Below, piece by piece: positions 1-8,868 of a stretch of DNA of 64,000 bases. Where the stretch lies: NCBI RefSeq assembly GCF_003967075.1, contig NZ_AP018664.1, positions 682,001-746,000 of the forward strand. The letters run 5' to 3'. The notes beneath the pieces were generated by a model, which saw only the letters and a list, made by a program, of their open reading frames with translations, did not search any database and was not told where the DNA came from. How positions within the stretch are numbered: position 1 is the stretch's first letter; every line of letters starts with the position of its first letter. The translations under genes were made by a program, and so were the position numbers. Origin of the DNA: Sphingobium amiense. GTDB lineage: Bacteria > Pseudomonadota > Alphaproteobacteria > Sphingomonadales > Sphingomonadaceae.

Positions 1-1
1 C

Positions 2-1105
2 GTGGTCGAGGGGCGCTATGGCGAAGGCACCCGCGCGGACCTCTATATCGAAGGGTCGGACCAGCATCGCGGCTGGTTCCAGTCCTCGCTGCTCGAAAGC
101 TGCGGCACGCGGGGCCAGGCGCCCTACAAGGCCGTCCTGACCCACGGCTTCGCGCTCGACGGATCGGGCAAGAAAATGTCCAAGAGCCTTGGCAATGTGG
201 TCGATCCGCTCAAGATCATGGGCGAAAGCGGCGCGGACATTTTGCGCGTCTGGGTCGCCAGCACCGACTATTTCGACGATGTGCGCATCGGCAAGGAAGT
301 GCTCGCCGGATCGTCCGACGCCTACCGGAAATTGCGCAATACTTTCCGATATATGCTGGGTGCTCTTTCCGACTATGATGAAGAGGTCGAAGCGGTCTCC
401 TACGCGGAGATGCCCGAGCTGGAGCGCTACATGCTCCACCGCCTTGCGCAGCTCGACGCGGAACTGCGCGCCGTGGTGGACAAGGAGAAGGGCAGCGAAA
501 GCTGGCTGGAATTCAGCCGCTATACCCGCGCGATCTTCGATTTCGCCAACAGCGACCTCAGCGCCTTCTTCTTCGACATCCGCAAGGATTGCCTCTACTG
601 CGACGCGAAGAGCGATCCCAAGCGCCGCGCCTATCGCACGCTGCTCGACACGCTGTTCCACGCGCTTGTCCGCTACGTCGCGCCGATCATTCCCTTCACC
701 GCTGAGGAAGTGTGGCAAAGCCGATTCCCAAATAGCGAAGATAGCGTCCATTTCCTCGAATGGCCCGAAGTCGACCCCCGCTGGATCGACACCCATCTCG
801 ACGACAAATGGACCGAACTCCGCTATCAGCGCGAGCAGGTGAATGAAGCGATCGAGCCCTACCGCCGCGAAAAGCTGATCCGATCCAGCCTGGAAGCCGA
901 CGTCACCATGGGCGAATTGCTGCCCAGCGACGGTGTGAACTTCGCCGAAGTCGCCATCGTGGCGCGGGTCGAAATGGGCGTCGGCGACGGTATCGTCGTC
1001 AAACCGAGCGACTGGCACAAATGCGGCCGCTGCTGGCGCCTGCTGCCCGAAATCACGCAGGACGGCGCGCTGTGCGACCGGTGCGACAGCGTGCTGAAGG
1101 GCTGA
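2..1105 (+). CDS. ileS: Isoleucyl-tRNA synthetase, C-terminal part (5' end outside window)
   Basis: This is the 3' part of a class I aminoacyl-tRNA synthetase that charges tRNA-Ile in the cytoplasm. The window opens inside the catalytic domain. The KMSKS signature is visible in GKKMSKSLGNVVDP, followed by the helical anticodon-binding domain. The C-terminal zinc ribbon has paired cysteines in CGRCWRL and CDRCDSV, as in bacterial IleRS. About 367 residues are visible of a family length near 930 or more. lspA follows after 4 bases, the ileS-lspA order found in many Proteobacteria, so they are probably co-transcribed. Identification is secure; the start lies upstream of the window. Confidence 0.97.
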   Translation: MVEGRYGEGTRADLYIEGSDQHRGWFQSSLLESCGTRGQAPYKAVLTHGFALDGSGKKMSKSLGNVVDPLKIMGESGADILRVWVASTDYFDDVRIGKEVLAGSSDAYRKLRNTFRYMLGALSDYDEEVEAVSYAEMPELERYMLHRLAQLDAELRAVVDKEKGSESWLEFSRYTRAIFDFANSDLSAFFFDIRKDCLYCDAKSDPKRRAYRTLLDTLFHALVRYVAPIIPFTAEEVWQSRFPNSEDSVHFLEWPEVDPRWIDTHLDDKWTELRYQREQVNEAIEPYRREKLIRSSLEADVTMGELLPSDGVNFAEVAIVARVEMGVGDGIVVKPSDWHKCGRCWRLLPEITQDGALCDRCDSVLKG

Positions 1106-1109
1106 TCCG

Positions 1110-1625
1110 ATGGCCGCCCCGATCAATCACCGCCCGCTTGGCCTCACCGTCTCCATCGTGACGCTGGCGCTCGACCAACTTGTCAAATACACCGTCACCT
1201 ATCCGCTCGCGCTGCAAAGCCGGGGGGATGAGGGGATCGACATCCTGCCCATCTTCCGCCTGCGCTGGCTGGAAAACCGGGGCGTGTCGATGGGCTTCTT
1301 CCACGCCGACACCGATGTGATGCGCTGGGCGCTGGTCGGCATGACCGTGCTGATCGCCGGGTTCGTCGCCGTGTGGATGTGGCGGGAACGCGCGCGGCAG
1401 GATGTCGCCGCGCTCGGCCTCGTGCTGGGTGGCGCCATCGGCAACATCATCGACCGGATGCGGCTCGGCTATGTCATCGACTATGCCGACCTGCATTTCG
1501 GCGAATGGCGGCCTTTCCTCATTTTCAACCTGGCGGACGCCGCCATCACCATCGGCGTGCTGATCCTGCTTGCACGGGCGCTGCTGCTGCGCGACAAGGG
1601 CGCAAAGACGGAGACTTTGAAGTGA
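1110..1625 (+). CDS. lspA: Lipoprotein signal peptidase (signal peptidase II)
   Basis: This inner-membrane aspartyl protease removes signal peptides from diacylated prolipoproteins. The 171-residue protein has the usual size and four hydrophobic segments. Both catalytic aspartate motifs are present: the Asp after GN in GNIIDRMR and the Asp in FNLADAAI. It starts 4 bases after ileS and overlaps the GTG start of the next lipoprotein gene, so the three genes probably form one transcript. The neighbour it overlaps is itself a lipoprotein and thus a plausible substrate (inference). Confidence 0.96.
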   Translation: MAAPINHRPLGLTVSIVTLALDQLVKYTVTYPLALQSRGDEGIDILPIFRLRWLENRGVSMGFFHADTDVMRWALVGMTVLIAGFVAVWMWRERARQDVAALGLVLGGAIGNIIDRMRLGYVIDYADLHFGEWRPFLIFNLADAAITIGVLILLARALLLRDKGAKTETLK

Positions 1626-2038
1626 AGCGTAATCTGATCCTTGCCGCCGGCCTTGTTGCATCTCTGTCGGCCTGCGGTGGCGGCGGCGGGCTGTTCAACC
1701 GTGACCGCCCCGACGAATTCGCCGTCTCGCGCGCGGCGCCGCTGGTGATCCCGCCCGATTTCGCGCTCGTGCCCCCCGCACCGGGCACGCCCGCTGCCGC
1801 CTCGGTCGATTCGCGCACGGAAGCGATGCAGGCGATGTTCGGCGGCCCGGCCCAGCGCAGCGCTGCGGAATCCGCGACGCTGAGCGCCGCCGGTCGCGCC
1901 AACGCCGCTGCGGGCATCCGCTCGCAGGCGGGCGATCCGGGCACGCAGGTTGTGGACAAGGGCGCGACCACGCGCGACATCATCGCCGCGCCGGAAGGCG
2001 ACGGGCAGAACGCCCGCGCCGCCGTTCCCCAGCAATAA
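1622..2038 (+). CDS. DUF3035-type lipoprotein
   Basis: This 138-residue predicted lipoprotein starts with GTG at 1622, overlapping the lspA stop (GTGA). The N-terminus is basic and hydrophobic and ends in a lipobox-like LSAC, followed by a run of glycines. The mature part is rich in Ala, Pro and Gly and contains a PLVIPPDF-type segment typical of the alphaproteobacterial DUF3035 family. No enzymatic motif is seen and the function is unknown. The GTG start is preferred because an upstream start would place lspA-overlapping sequence before the signal peptide. A strong hairpin follows the stop. Confidence 0.85.
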   Translation: MKRNLILAAGLVASLSACGGGGGLFNRDRPDEFAVSRAAPLVIPPDFALVPPAPGTPAAASVDSRTEAMQAMFGGPAQRSAAESATLSAAGRANAAAGIRSQAGDPGTQVVDKGATTRDIIAAPEGDGQNARAAVPQQ

Positions 2039-2049
2039 GGTCGAGTGAG

Positions 2050-2070
2050 GCGAGGGGCGTCGCCCCTCGC
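2050..2070. terminator. Hairpin between convergent genes, probable bidirectional terminator
   Basis: A perfect 9-bp stem (GCGAGGGGC / GCCCCTCGC) with a 3-base loop lies between the stop of the DUF3035 lipoprotein gene and the stop of dxs, which converge here. There is no clear U-tract on either strand, so the terminator role is inferred from position and stem strength. Confidence 0.65.
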
Positions 2071-2078
2071 GCCGCGCG

Positions 2079-3995
2079 TCAGGCCCGCGCTTCTGCGCCG
2101 ACGCTGTTGTGCCGTAACGCCGTCAGCACGGTATCGACAATGGCGTCCGCGTCCAGCCGCGCATCGGCATATTGTTTTTCGGGCTTGTCCTGATCCTGAA
2201 ACACATCGGGCAGGCGCATGGTGCGCAGCTTGAGGCCGTTGTCGATCAGGCCCAGGTCGCTCGCCATCGTCAGTACATGCGCGCCCATGCCGCCGATCGC
2301 GCCTTCTTCGATAGTGACGGCGACTTCATGGCTCGTCAGCAGGCGGCGGATCAGCGCTTCGTCGAGCGGCTTGGCGAAGCGCAGATCGGCAACGGTGGTG
2401 GATAACCCCTTGGCTTCCAGCGCTTCGGCGGCCTTCATCGCCTCCTCCAGCCGGGTGCCGAGCGACAGGATGGCGACCTGCCGCCCTTCGCGCACCACGC
2501 GGCCCCTGCCGATTTCCAGCGCTTCCGGAACGGCGGGCATGGCGACGCCGGTGCCGTTGCCGCGCGGATAGCGCACCGCGATGGGGCTGCTGTCATGAAC
2601 GGCGCAGGTGTGGACCATATGCACCAGTTCCGCTTCGTCCGCCGCCGCCATTACGACGAAGTTCGGCAGGCTGGCGAGGTAGGTGACGTCGAAGCTGCCC
2701 GCATGGGTCGATCCGTCCGCGCCGACGAGGCCAGCCCGGTCGATGGCGAAGCGCACGGGCAGATTCTGGATCGCCACGTCATGCACCACCTGATCGTAAG
2801 CGCGCTGGAGGAAGGTCGAATAGATGGCGCAGAAGGGGCGCATCCCCTGCGCCGCTAGGCCAGCCGCGAAGGTGACGGCATGCTGTTCGGCGATGCCCAC
2901 GTCGAACGTCCGGCGCGGAAAGGCCTGCGCGAACCTGTCGAGGCCGGTGCCGGACGGCATCGCGGCGGTAATGGCGCAGACCTTCGGATCGCGCTCCGCT
3001 TCGGCGATCAGCGCCTGCGCGAACACATTGGTGTAGCTCGGCGGTCCGGGGGGCGCCTTCGCCTGTGTGCCGGTGATGACGTCGAATTTCTGCACGCCAT
3101 GATATTTGTCGGCCGCCGCCTCGGCCGGGGCATAGCCCTTGCCCTTCTGCGTCACGACATGGATCAGGCACGGGCCTTCGGCCGCATCGCGGACATTTTC
3201 CAGCACCGGGATCAGATGGTCGAGATTATGGCCGTCGATGGGGCCGACATAATAGAAGCCCAGTTCCTCGAACAATGTCCCGCCGGTCGCCATGCCGCGG
3301 GCATATTCGTCGGTCTTCTTCGCCGCCTTGTGCAGCGGGCGGGGCAGTTTGCGCGCCAGCCGCTTGGCCAGATCGCGCAGGCTCAGGAACTCGCGGCTCG
3401 AAACGAGGCGGGCGAGATAGGCGGACAGGCCGCCGACCGGCGGCGCGATCGACATGTCGTTGTCGTTCAGGATGACGACCAGCCGGTTGCCTGCCTCGCG
3501 CGCGTTGTTCATCGCTTCATAGGCCATGCCCGCCGACATCGCGCCGTCGCCGATGACCGCAATCGCCTTGCCCGGCTTGTCCTGCACCTTGTTGGCGACG
3601 GCGAAGCCCAGCGCCGCGCTGATCGAGGTCGAACTGTGCGCCGCGCCAAAGGGGTCATATTCGCTCTCGGCCCGCTTCGTGAAGCCCGAAAGGCCGCCGC
3701 CCTGCCGCAGCGTGCGAATCCGGTCGCGCCGCCCGGTCAGGATCTTGTGCGGATAGCATTGATGCCCCACGTCCCAGATCAGCTTGTCGTGCGGCGTGTC
3801 GAACACATAATGGATCGCCGTGGTCAGTTCCACGACGCCGAGGCCCGATCCCAGATGGCCGCCCGTCACGCCCACCGCCGCGATGGTTTCGGCCCGCAGT
3901 TCGTCGGCCAGTTGGCGCAGTTGTTCGGGTTTCAGCTTGCGCAGGTCATCGGGCGTCCGGACGGTGTCGAGCAGGGGCGTTTGCGGATTTGACAT
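2079..3995 (-). CDS. dxs: 1-deoxy-D-xylulose-5-phosphate synthase
   Basis: This thiamine-diphosphate enzyme condenses pyruvate with glyceraldehyde 3-phosphate. It is the first step of the MEP isoprenoid pathway, which also feeds carotenoid synthesis. The 638-residue protein has the family length. It shows the N-terminal histidine region ([13 protein letters not shown]), the ThDP/Mg motif [17 protein letters not shown], the central transketolase pyrimidine domain ([29 protein letters not shown]) and a C-terminal transketolase domain. It converges on the ileS-lspA unit and lies downstream of a Fur-family regulator gene with about 80 bases between them. Confidence 0.98.
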   Translation of the reverse strand: MSNPQTPLLDTVRTPDDLRKLKPEQLRQLADELRAETIAAVGVTGGHLGSGLGVVELTTAIHYVFDTPHDKLIWDVGHQCYPHKILTGRRDRIRTLRQGGGLSGFTKRAESEYDPFGAAHSSTSISAALGFAVANKVQDKPGKAIAVIGDGAMSAGMAYEAMNNAREAGNRLVVILNDNDMSIAPPVGGLSAYLARLVSSREFLSLRDLAKRLARKLPRPLHKAAKKTDEYARGMATGGTLFEELGFYYVGPIDGHNLDHLIPVLENVRDAAEGPCLIHVVTQKGKGYAPAEAAADKYHGVQKFDVITGTQAKAPPGPPSYTNVFAQALIAEAERDPKVCAITAAMPSGTGLDRFAQAFPRRTFDVGIAEQHAVTFAAGLAAQGMRPFCAIYSTFLQRAYDQVVHDVAIQNLPVRFAIDRAGLVGADGSTHAGSFDVTYLASLPNFVVMAAADEAELVHMVHTCAVHDSSPIAVRYPRGNGTGVAMPAVPEALEIGRGRVVREGRQVAILSLGTRLEEAMKAAEALEAKGLSTTVADLRFAKPLDEALIRRLLTSHEVAVTIEEGAIGGMGAHVLTMASDLGLIDNGLKLRTMRLPDVFQDQDKPEKQYADARLDADAIVDTVLTALRHNSVGAEARA

Positions 3996-4074
3996 GGTGA
4001 TGGGCCTACTCGCTTTCCTGCTCCAAGTCGAACCCTAGCTTGCGATCGGGACGCCGGAGCGACCTGTGCCGCGC

Positions 4075-4539
4075 TCAGTGCGCGTCGCAGGTTCCGCGCA
4101 TTTCTATCACGGCGCGGGCAGGGGAAAAGCCGGCCTTTCGGGCAGCCGTGCGCAGGGCCGACGTGATGGGATCGTCGTCGATATGCGTCACCTGCCCGCA
4201 CAGGTCGCAGACGAGGAAGATGCAGTCATGCTGGCATCCCGGATGGGCGTTGGCGATATAGGCGTTGGCGCTTTCGACCCGCATGGCGATGTTGTTCGCC
4301 ACGAACAGGTCGAGAATGCGGTAGACGCTGTTGGGCGCGACCCGCTTGCCGCGCGCCTTCGATACGGTGTCGGCGATGTCATAGGCCGACACCGGCTTCT
4401 CCTCGGCCGCCAGCGCGTCGAAAATCGCGGCGCGCATGGGCGTCCACTGCTCGCTGCGCGCTTCCAGTGTCGCGCGCGCGGCGTCCGCCAGCTTTTCGCC
4501 GGTGGGTTCCTGATGGTGATGATGGGCGTGGGTGGCCAT
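4075..4539 (-). CDS. Fur-family metalloregulator, Zur-like
   Basis: This 154-residue winged-helix DNA-binding regulator begins with a His-rich MATHAHHHHQ segment. The start at 4539 is chosen because an upstream in-frame ATG only adds 12 residues with no family similarity. The recognition region is VAPNSVYRILDLFV. A structural zinc site is visible as C111-x2-C114 with C151/H154 near the end. The residue pattern and short length fit Zur better than Fur, so a role as zinc-responsive repressor is likely. No zinc-uptake operon lies next to it in this window, so the targets are unknown. Confidence 0.82.
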   Translation of the reverse strand: MATHAHHHHQEPTGEKLADAARATLEARSEQWTPMRAAIFDALAAEEKPVSAYDIADTVSKARGKRVAPNSVYRILDLFVANNIAMRVESANAYIANAHPGCQHDCIFLVCDLCGQVTHIDDDPITSALRTAARKAGFSPARAVIEMRGTCDAH

Positions 4540-4582
4540 GCGGGTTAATCTATGCTGGCCATCGCCATCCGGCAAGGGCGCG

Positions 4583-4909
4583 TCACGACCGGGAATATTG
4601 CCACGCCGCCCACAGCCAGCCCGCGATCATCATCGCGCCGCCGACAGGCGTCACCGCGCCCAGCCAGCGCGGCGCGCCCAGCGCCATGGCGTAGAGCGTC
4701 GCGGCGAAGATCGCGGCGCCCGCCAGCATCAACGCCGCCGCGCCCCGCGCCACGCCCATGATCGCGAGCGCCGCGACCGCATGAACCATCTGGTAGAGGC
4801 CGCCGGTGCGCAGCCATTCGGCCGCCTTCGGATCGGCGACGCCATGCGCGCCGAACGCACCCGCGCCGATGGCGAGCGCCGCAGACAGGCAGGCCAGCAC
4901 CGCGATCAT
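4583..4909 (-). CDS. DUF423 small membrane protein
   Basis: This 108-residue integral membrane protein has about four hydrophobic helices and the family-typical N-terminal GAGAFGAHGV motif. It matches the DUF423 (YgdD-like) family, whose function is not established. Its start overlaps the stop of the upstream KefC-type antiporter gene (ATGA), so the two are translationally coupled. The ending ...AAWQYSRS is normal for the family. Confidence 0.85.
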   Translation of the reverse strand: MIAVLACLSAALAIGAGAFGAHGVADPKAAEWLRTGGLYQMVHAVAALAIMGVARGAAALMLAGAAIFAATLYAMALGAPRWLGAVTPVGGAMMIAGWLWAAWQYSRS

Positions 4910-6705
4910 TGTTCCGCTCCTTCGCCCCGGCTGGCAAGGCGCATCCGCCGCCCCGGCCGATACATCATGTCCTTCGCCGCCATCAGCGTGCCATGTTCGA
5001 TCTGCACGGCCATGCGCTGATCGTCATTGGTGCGATATTGCCGTTCGACTTCCTCGATCTCGGCATCGGGCACGCCCAGCGCCTGCATCGCCTGCGCGCC
5101 CATGCAGATCGCCGATTCATAGACTTCGCGCACCACGCCCGCCAGATCGAGGCTCTGGAGGGCCATGACCTGCCGCCGGTCGAAGGCGCGGACCATGAGC
5201 GCGGCCTGCGGGAAGGCTTCGGCCACCGGCTCCAGCGTCTTGCTGTCGAGCGAGGGATCGTCGATGCAGAAGGCGATGAGCCGCGCCTCGTCCGCTCCCG
5301 CCCGCCGCAACAGGTCGATGCGCGTGCCGTCGCCATAATAGACCTTCATGTCGAACCGCCCCGACAGTTCGATCTGCGAAGGCTTCTTGTCGATCAGCAC
5401 GACGCCGAACCCATGGCCCATCAGCATCTGCGCGACGGTCTGGCCGAAGCGGCCATAGCCTACGATGATGGCGCTGCCGCGCTCCGCATCCTCCGGGCCG
5501 GGCAGGTCCGCCTCATCCTTGGGACGCGCAAATTCGAAGCGGCGGGCGAAGAGCATGAGGAAGGGCGTCGTCGCCATGGAAAAAGTGACGATCGCGCTGA
5601 ACAGGCTGGCCGCCTGCGGCGCGATGAGCTGCGCGTTCTGCGCCTGCGCGAAGAGCACGAAACCGAACTCGCCGCCCTGACTGAGCAGCAGCCCCGCACC
5701 GAAGGCGGCCTGCCAGCCCATGCCGAACAGGCGGGCAAGCCCGGTAATCAGCGCGGCCTTGGTGGCGACGAGCACGGCCGCCATGGACAGCACGAACAGG
5801 GGATTGGCCGCGACCGCATGCAGGTCCAGCACCATGCCGACGGCAAGGAAGAAAAGGCCGAGCAGGATGGAGCGGAACGGCTCCACATCCGCCTCGATCT
5901 CATGCCGATAGGGCGAATCGGCCAGCATCACGCCCGCGACGAATGCTCCCAGCGCGGTCGACAGGTGAAGCGCATGCATCAGTGCGGCGGCGGCCAGCAC
6001 GGTGAAGAGGCCCACCGCCACGAACAGTTCCCGCTCGCCCATGCGCCCCACCAGCGCCAGCGCGGGACGCAGGATGAAGCGCCCGGCAAGGACGAGTCCG
6101 CCGATGGCCGCCACGGTATAGCCCGCCATCATCCATCCCGGAGGCCCGGCGGCGTCGGCGGGATTGCGCGAAAGCGCCGCGACGATGGTGATGAGCGGGA
6201 CGATCGACAGATCCTGAAACAGCAGGATGGAGAACACCTTCTCGCCGAAGGGCGAGTTGATGCGGCCGCTGGACTTGAGGCCCGGCAGCACCTGCGCGGT
6301 CGAAGACAGGGCGAGCGGCAGGCCCAGCGCGATGGCCGCGCCCCAACTGAAACCGGTGAAGAGGAAGATGATCGCCGCCAATATACATCCGCACAGCACC
6401 ACCTGCGCCATGCCCAGGGCGAAAATGTCGCGCTTCAGCCGCCAGAGTCGGGCGGGATGCAGTTCCAGCCCGACGAGAAACAGCAGCAGGACGATGCCGA
6501 TCTCGGCGATGGCGAGCTTGGATTCTGCCCCGCCCACCAGATGAAGACCCTGCGGCCCGACCAGCGCCCCGGCGACCAGATAGCCCAGCACCGCGCCCAG
6601 CCCGAAGCGCCGGAAAAGCATGACGAACGCCACCGCCGCGCCCAGCAGGATGACGCCTTCCGACAGCAGAATTTCCGTCGCGCTGGCTGTTTCCGCCGCC
6701 GCCAT
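4906..6705 (-). CDS. CPA2-family cation:proton antiporter with TrkA-N domain (KefC/YbaL type)
   Basis: This 599-residue inner-membrane transporter is predicted to exchange K+ or Na+ for protons. Residues about 10-390 form a multi-helix Na+/H+ exchanger domain (GLELHPARLW, LALSSTAQVL, LSQGGEFGFV). From about residue 410 there is a cytosolic Rossmann RCK/TrkA-N domain with GYGRFGQTVAQML and a downstream acidic VLIDKKPSQ strand. No KefF/KefG partner gene is adjacent. It overlaps the upstream Fe-S scaffold-like gene by one base (TGATG) and the downstream DUF423 gene by four. Ion specificity and glutathione gating cannot be read from sequence. Confidence 0.9.
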   Translation of the reverse strand: MAAAETASATEILLSEGVILLGAAVAFVMLFRRFGLGAVLGYLVAGALVGPQGLHLVGGAESKLAIAEIGIVLLLFLVGLELHPARLWRLKRDIFALGMAQVVLCGCILAAIIFLFTGFSWGAAIALGLPLALSSTAQVLPGLKSSGRINSPFGEKVFSILLFQDLSIVPLITIVAALSRNPADAAGPPGWMMAGYTVAAIGGLVLAGRFILRPALALVGRMGERELFVAVGLFTVLAAAALMHALHLSTALGAFVAGVMLADSPYRHEIEADVEPFRSILLGLFFLAVGMVLDLHAVAANPLFVLSMAAVLVATKAALITGLARLFGMGWQAAFGAGLLLSQGGEFGFVLFAQAQNAQLIAPQAASLFSAIVTFSMATTPFLMLFARRFEFARPKDEADLPGPEDAERGSAIIVGYGRFGQTVAQMLMGHGFGVVLIDKKPSQIELSGRFDMKVYYGDGTRIDLLRRAGADEARLIAFCIDDPSLDSKTLEPVAEAFPQAALMVRAFDRRQVMALQSLDLAGVVREVYESAICMGAQAMQALGVPDAEIEEVERQYRTNDDQRMAVQIEHGTLMAAKDMMYRPGRRMRLASRGEGAEQ

Positions 6706-7127
6706 CAGGCGTCCGCCATCCGGGCCGCTTCTGCGATGGCCTCGAACCCCAGCCGGATCGACGCGTGCCGGGCGGGATAACCTCGCGCCGGGGCCAGCAC
6801 CGCAAGGCCCGGCCAGAAATCCAGATCCTCGCTCGTCCCTGCCAGATAGGCCGTAAGCCGGTCGCGCGCCTGCTCCATTTCCGCGGCGCTCATGCCGATT
6901 GCCTGCGCCGCCATCAGCGCCGCCGATGCCTGCCCCAATGCGCAGGCCTTCACGTCCAGCCCCATTTCCGCAATCCGCCCGTCTGCCATGCGGACATCCG
7001 CCGTCACCCGTGATCCGCAGGTCGGCGACCGCTTCTCGACGCTCGCCTGCGCGTTCGCGAGGCGTTGGTGGTGGGGGATGCTCGCGGCCAGCCGCAATAT
7101 GTCTTTGTTGTAAAGGGGCGCGTTCAT
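6705..7127 (-). CDS. IscU/NifU-N-like iron-sulfur assembly scaffold protein
   Basis: This 140-residue protein of the NifU-N/SufU fold starts at the ATG at 7127 (MNAPLYNKDILRLAAS). Two of the three canonical cluster-ligand cysteines are recognisable, in SPTCGSRV and KACALGQASA. At the third position the sequence reads PARHASIRLGFEAI, so the cysteine is replaced by His/Ala. That variant is common in alphaproteobacterial members but implies non-canonical ligation or another role. It shares a TGATG overlap with the antiporter gene downstream. No other isc/suf genes are present. Confidence 0.78.
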   Translation of the reverse strand: MNAPLYNKDILRLAASIPHHQRLANAQASVEKRSPTCGSRVTADVRMADGRIAEMGLDVKACALGQASAALMAAQAIGMSAAEMEQARDRLTAYLAGTSEDLDFWPGLAVLAPARGYPARHASIRLGFEAIAEAARMADA

Positions 7128-7237
7128 GCGACCCATGTAGGCCACGAAGCGGGCGGGGTGAAGGCGCTGAACGGATGAGGCGCGAAATAAGCCGTCCTGT
7201 CCTTGTTTCGCCGCGGGCAGCGGCCTATCGCGCGGGC

Positions 7238-7693
7238 ATGAAGATACTGGTCGATGCCGACGCCTGCCCGGTGAAGGAGGAAATTTACAAGGTCGCGTGG
7301 CGGCACGAGGTGCCCGTCACCATCGTCAGCAACAGCCCGATCCGCGTACCAGCGCACCCGCTGATCGAGCGCGTGGTGGTGAGCGACGGGTTCGACGCGG
7401 CGGACGACTGGATCGCCGAGCGTGCCGACCCGCTCAGCGTCTGCGTCACCGCGGACATCCTGCTCGCCGACCGCTGCCTCAAGGCAAGGGCGGCCGTTCT
7501 GGCGCCCAACGGAAAGCCCTTCACCACCAGTTCCATCGGCGCGGCGGTGGCTACCCGCGCCATTATGGCCGACCTGCGCGCGGGCGCGGTGGGCGATCCG
7601 GTGGGCGGCCCGGCTCCTTTCTCGAAAGCGGACCGCTCCCGCTTCCTCTCGGCGCTGGACGAAGCGCTGGTGCGCCTCAAGCGGGGCCGCTGA
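7238..7693 (+). CDS. YaiI/YqxD family protein (DUF188)
   Basis: This 151-residue cytoplasmic protein starts at the ATG at 7238 (MKILVDADACPVKEEIYKVA). The family signature DADACPVK is at the N-terminus, with VTADILLADRCL and TTSSIGAAVATRA later. It belongs to the DUF188 family, a PIN-like fold with no firmly established function. Its stop overlaps the start of the next flavoprotein gene by one base (TGATG), so the pair is coupled. Upstream in-frame sequence back to about 6899 is overlap with the opposite-strand scaffold gene and is not included. Confidence 0.88.
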   Translation: MKILVDADACPVKEEIYKVAWRHEVPVTIVSNSPIRVPAHPLIERVVVSDGFDAADDWIAERADPLSVCVTADILLADRCLKARAAVLAPNGKPFTTSSIGAAVATRAIMADLRAGAVGDPVGGPAPFSKADRSRFLSALDEALVRLKRGR

Positions 7694-8865
7694 TGACGGA
7701 CCATGACGCCATCGTCCTTGGCGCAGGCGCTGCGGGCATGATGTGCGCGGCGGTCGCCGGGCAGCGAGGCAGGCGCGTGCTGCTGGTCGATCACGCCGAT
7801 GCACCGGGCAAAAAGATCCTGATTTCGGGCGGCGGCCGGTGCAACTTCACCAACATCCATACCGCCCCCGACCGCTATCTTTCGGCCAATCCGCACTTCG
7901 CCAAGTCTGCCCTCGGCCGCTACACCGCCGCCGATTTCAGCGCGCTGGTCGACCGATATGGCATCGCCTGGCATGAAAAGACGCTGGGCCAGCTTTTCTG
8001 CGACAGCTCGGCGCGTCAGATCGTGGCGATGCTGGAGGAGGAATGCGCCAGAGGCGGCGTCGCCATGGCGCTGGGGCAGGGGGTCAGCGCGATCGACCAT
8101 GCCGATGGCCTCTACCGCGTCAAAATCGGCGACAGTGAGCATCGCGCGCCCGCTCTGGTGCTGGCGACCGGCGGCCCTTCCATTCCCAAGCTCGGCGCGA
8201 CGGGCTTCGCCTATGATGTGGCGCGTCGCTTCGGCCTGTCCATCGTTCAGCCGCGCCCTGCTCTCGTTCCGCTGACGCTCGGTCCCGAAGAGCAGCTTTT
8301 CCAGTCGCTGTCGGGCGTTTCCACGCCGGTCGAGGTGCGCTGGAACCGGACCCGTTTCCGCGAGGCGGCGCTGTTCACGCATCGCGGTCTCTCCGGCCCG
8401 GCGATGCTTCAGATCAGTTCCTACTGGCAGCACCGGACGCCCATCCACGTCGATTTCCTGCCGGACCGGAAGGGCGAATGGCTGATCGACGAAAAGCGCG
8501 CCCGTCCCCGCGCGACGCTCAGGCGCGTGCTCGGTGAAGCCCTGCCGGAACGGCTCGCCGACGCGCTGCTCGACCGGCTGGCGATGCAGGGCGACCTCGG
8601 CGCGCTCGGCGACAGGGCGCTGCGGCACGCGGGCGCGCAGCTTTCCGACTGGGCGTTCCATCCCTCGGGTACCGAAGGCTATGCCAAGGCCGAAGTGACG
8701 GTCGGCGGCATCGCCACCGCCAACCTGTCCTCCCGCACGATGGAAGCGACGAAAGCGCCCGGTCTTTACGCCATCGGGGAAGCGGTGGACGTCACCGGGT
8801 GGCTGGGCGGCTATAATTTCCAGTGGGCATGGTCCAGCGGCTGGGCGGCAGGACAGGCGATCTGA
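7693..8865 (+). CDS. HI0933/BaiN-like NAD(P)/FAD-dependent oxidoreductase
   Basis: This 390-residue flavoprotein has an N-terminal FAD-binding Rossmann motif (VLGAGAAGMMCA) and the HI0933-family signature GKKILISGGGRCNFTN. A second dinucleotide-related segment reads LVLATGGPSIPKLGATG. The C-terminal FAD-contacting region, GLYAIGEAVDVTGWLGGYNF, is complete. The start overlaps the upstream DUF188 stop by one base. The family is annotated as aminoacetone oxidase-like or BaiN-like, but the physiological substrate is generally unknown, so no precise reaction is assigned. Confidence 0.9.
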   Translation: MTDHDAIVLGAGAAGMMCAAVAGQRGRRVLLVDHADAPGKKILISGGGRCNFTNIHTAPDRYLSANPHFAKSALGRYTAADFSALVDRYGIAWHEKTLGQLFCDSSARQIVAMLEEECARGGVAMALGQGVSAIDHADGLYRVKIGDSEHRAPALVLATGGPSIPKLGATGFAYDVARRFGLSIVQPRPALVPLTLGPEEQLFQSLSGVSTPVEVRWNRTRFREAALFTHRGLSGPAMLQISSYWQHRTPIHVDFLPDRKGEWLIDEKRARPRATLRRVLGEALPERLADALLDRLAMQGDLGALGDRALRHAGAQLSDWAFHPSGTEGYAKAEVTVGGIATANLSSRTMEATKAPGLYAIGEAVDVTGWLGGYNFQWAWSSGWAAGQAI

Positions 8866-8868
8866 CGC

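Noticed and set aside
4909..6780. A 623-codon open frame opposite the KefC-type antiporter
   Set aside because: It is the antisense frame of a well-supported gene, with His/Arg/Gln-rich composition and no domain.
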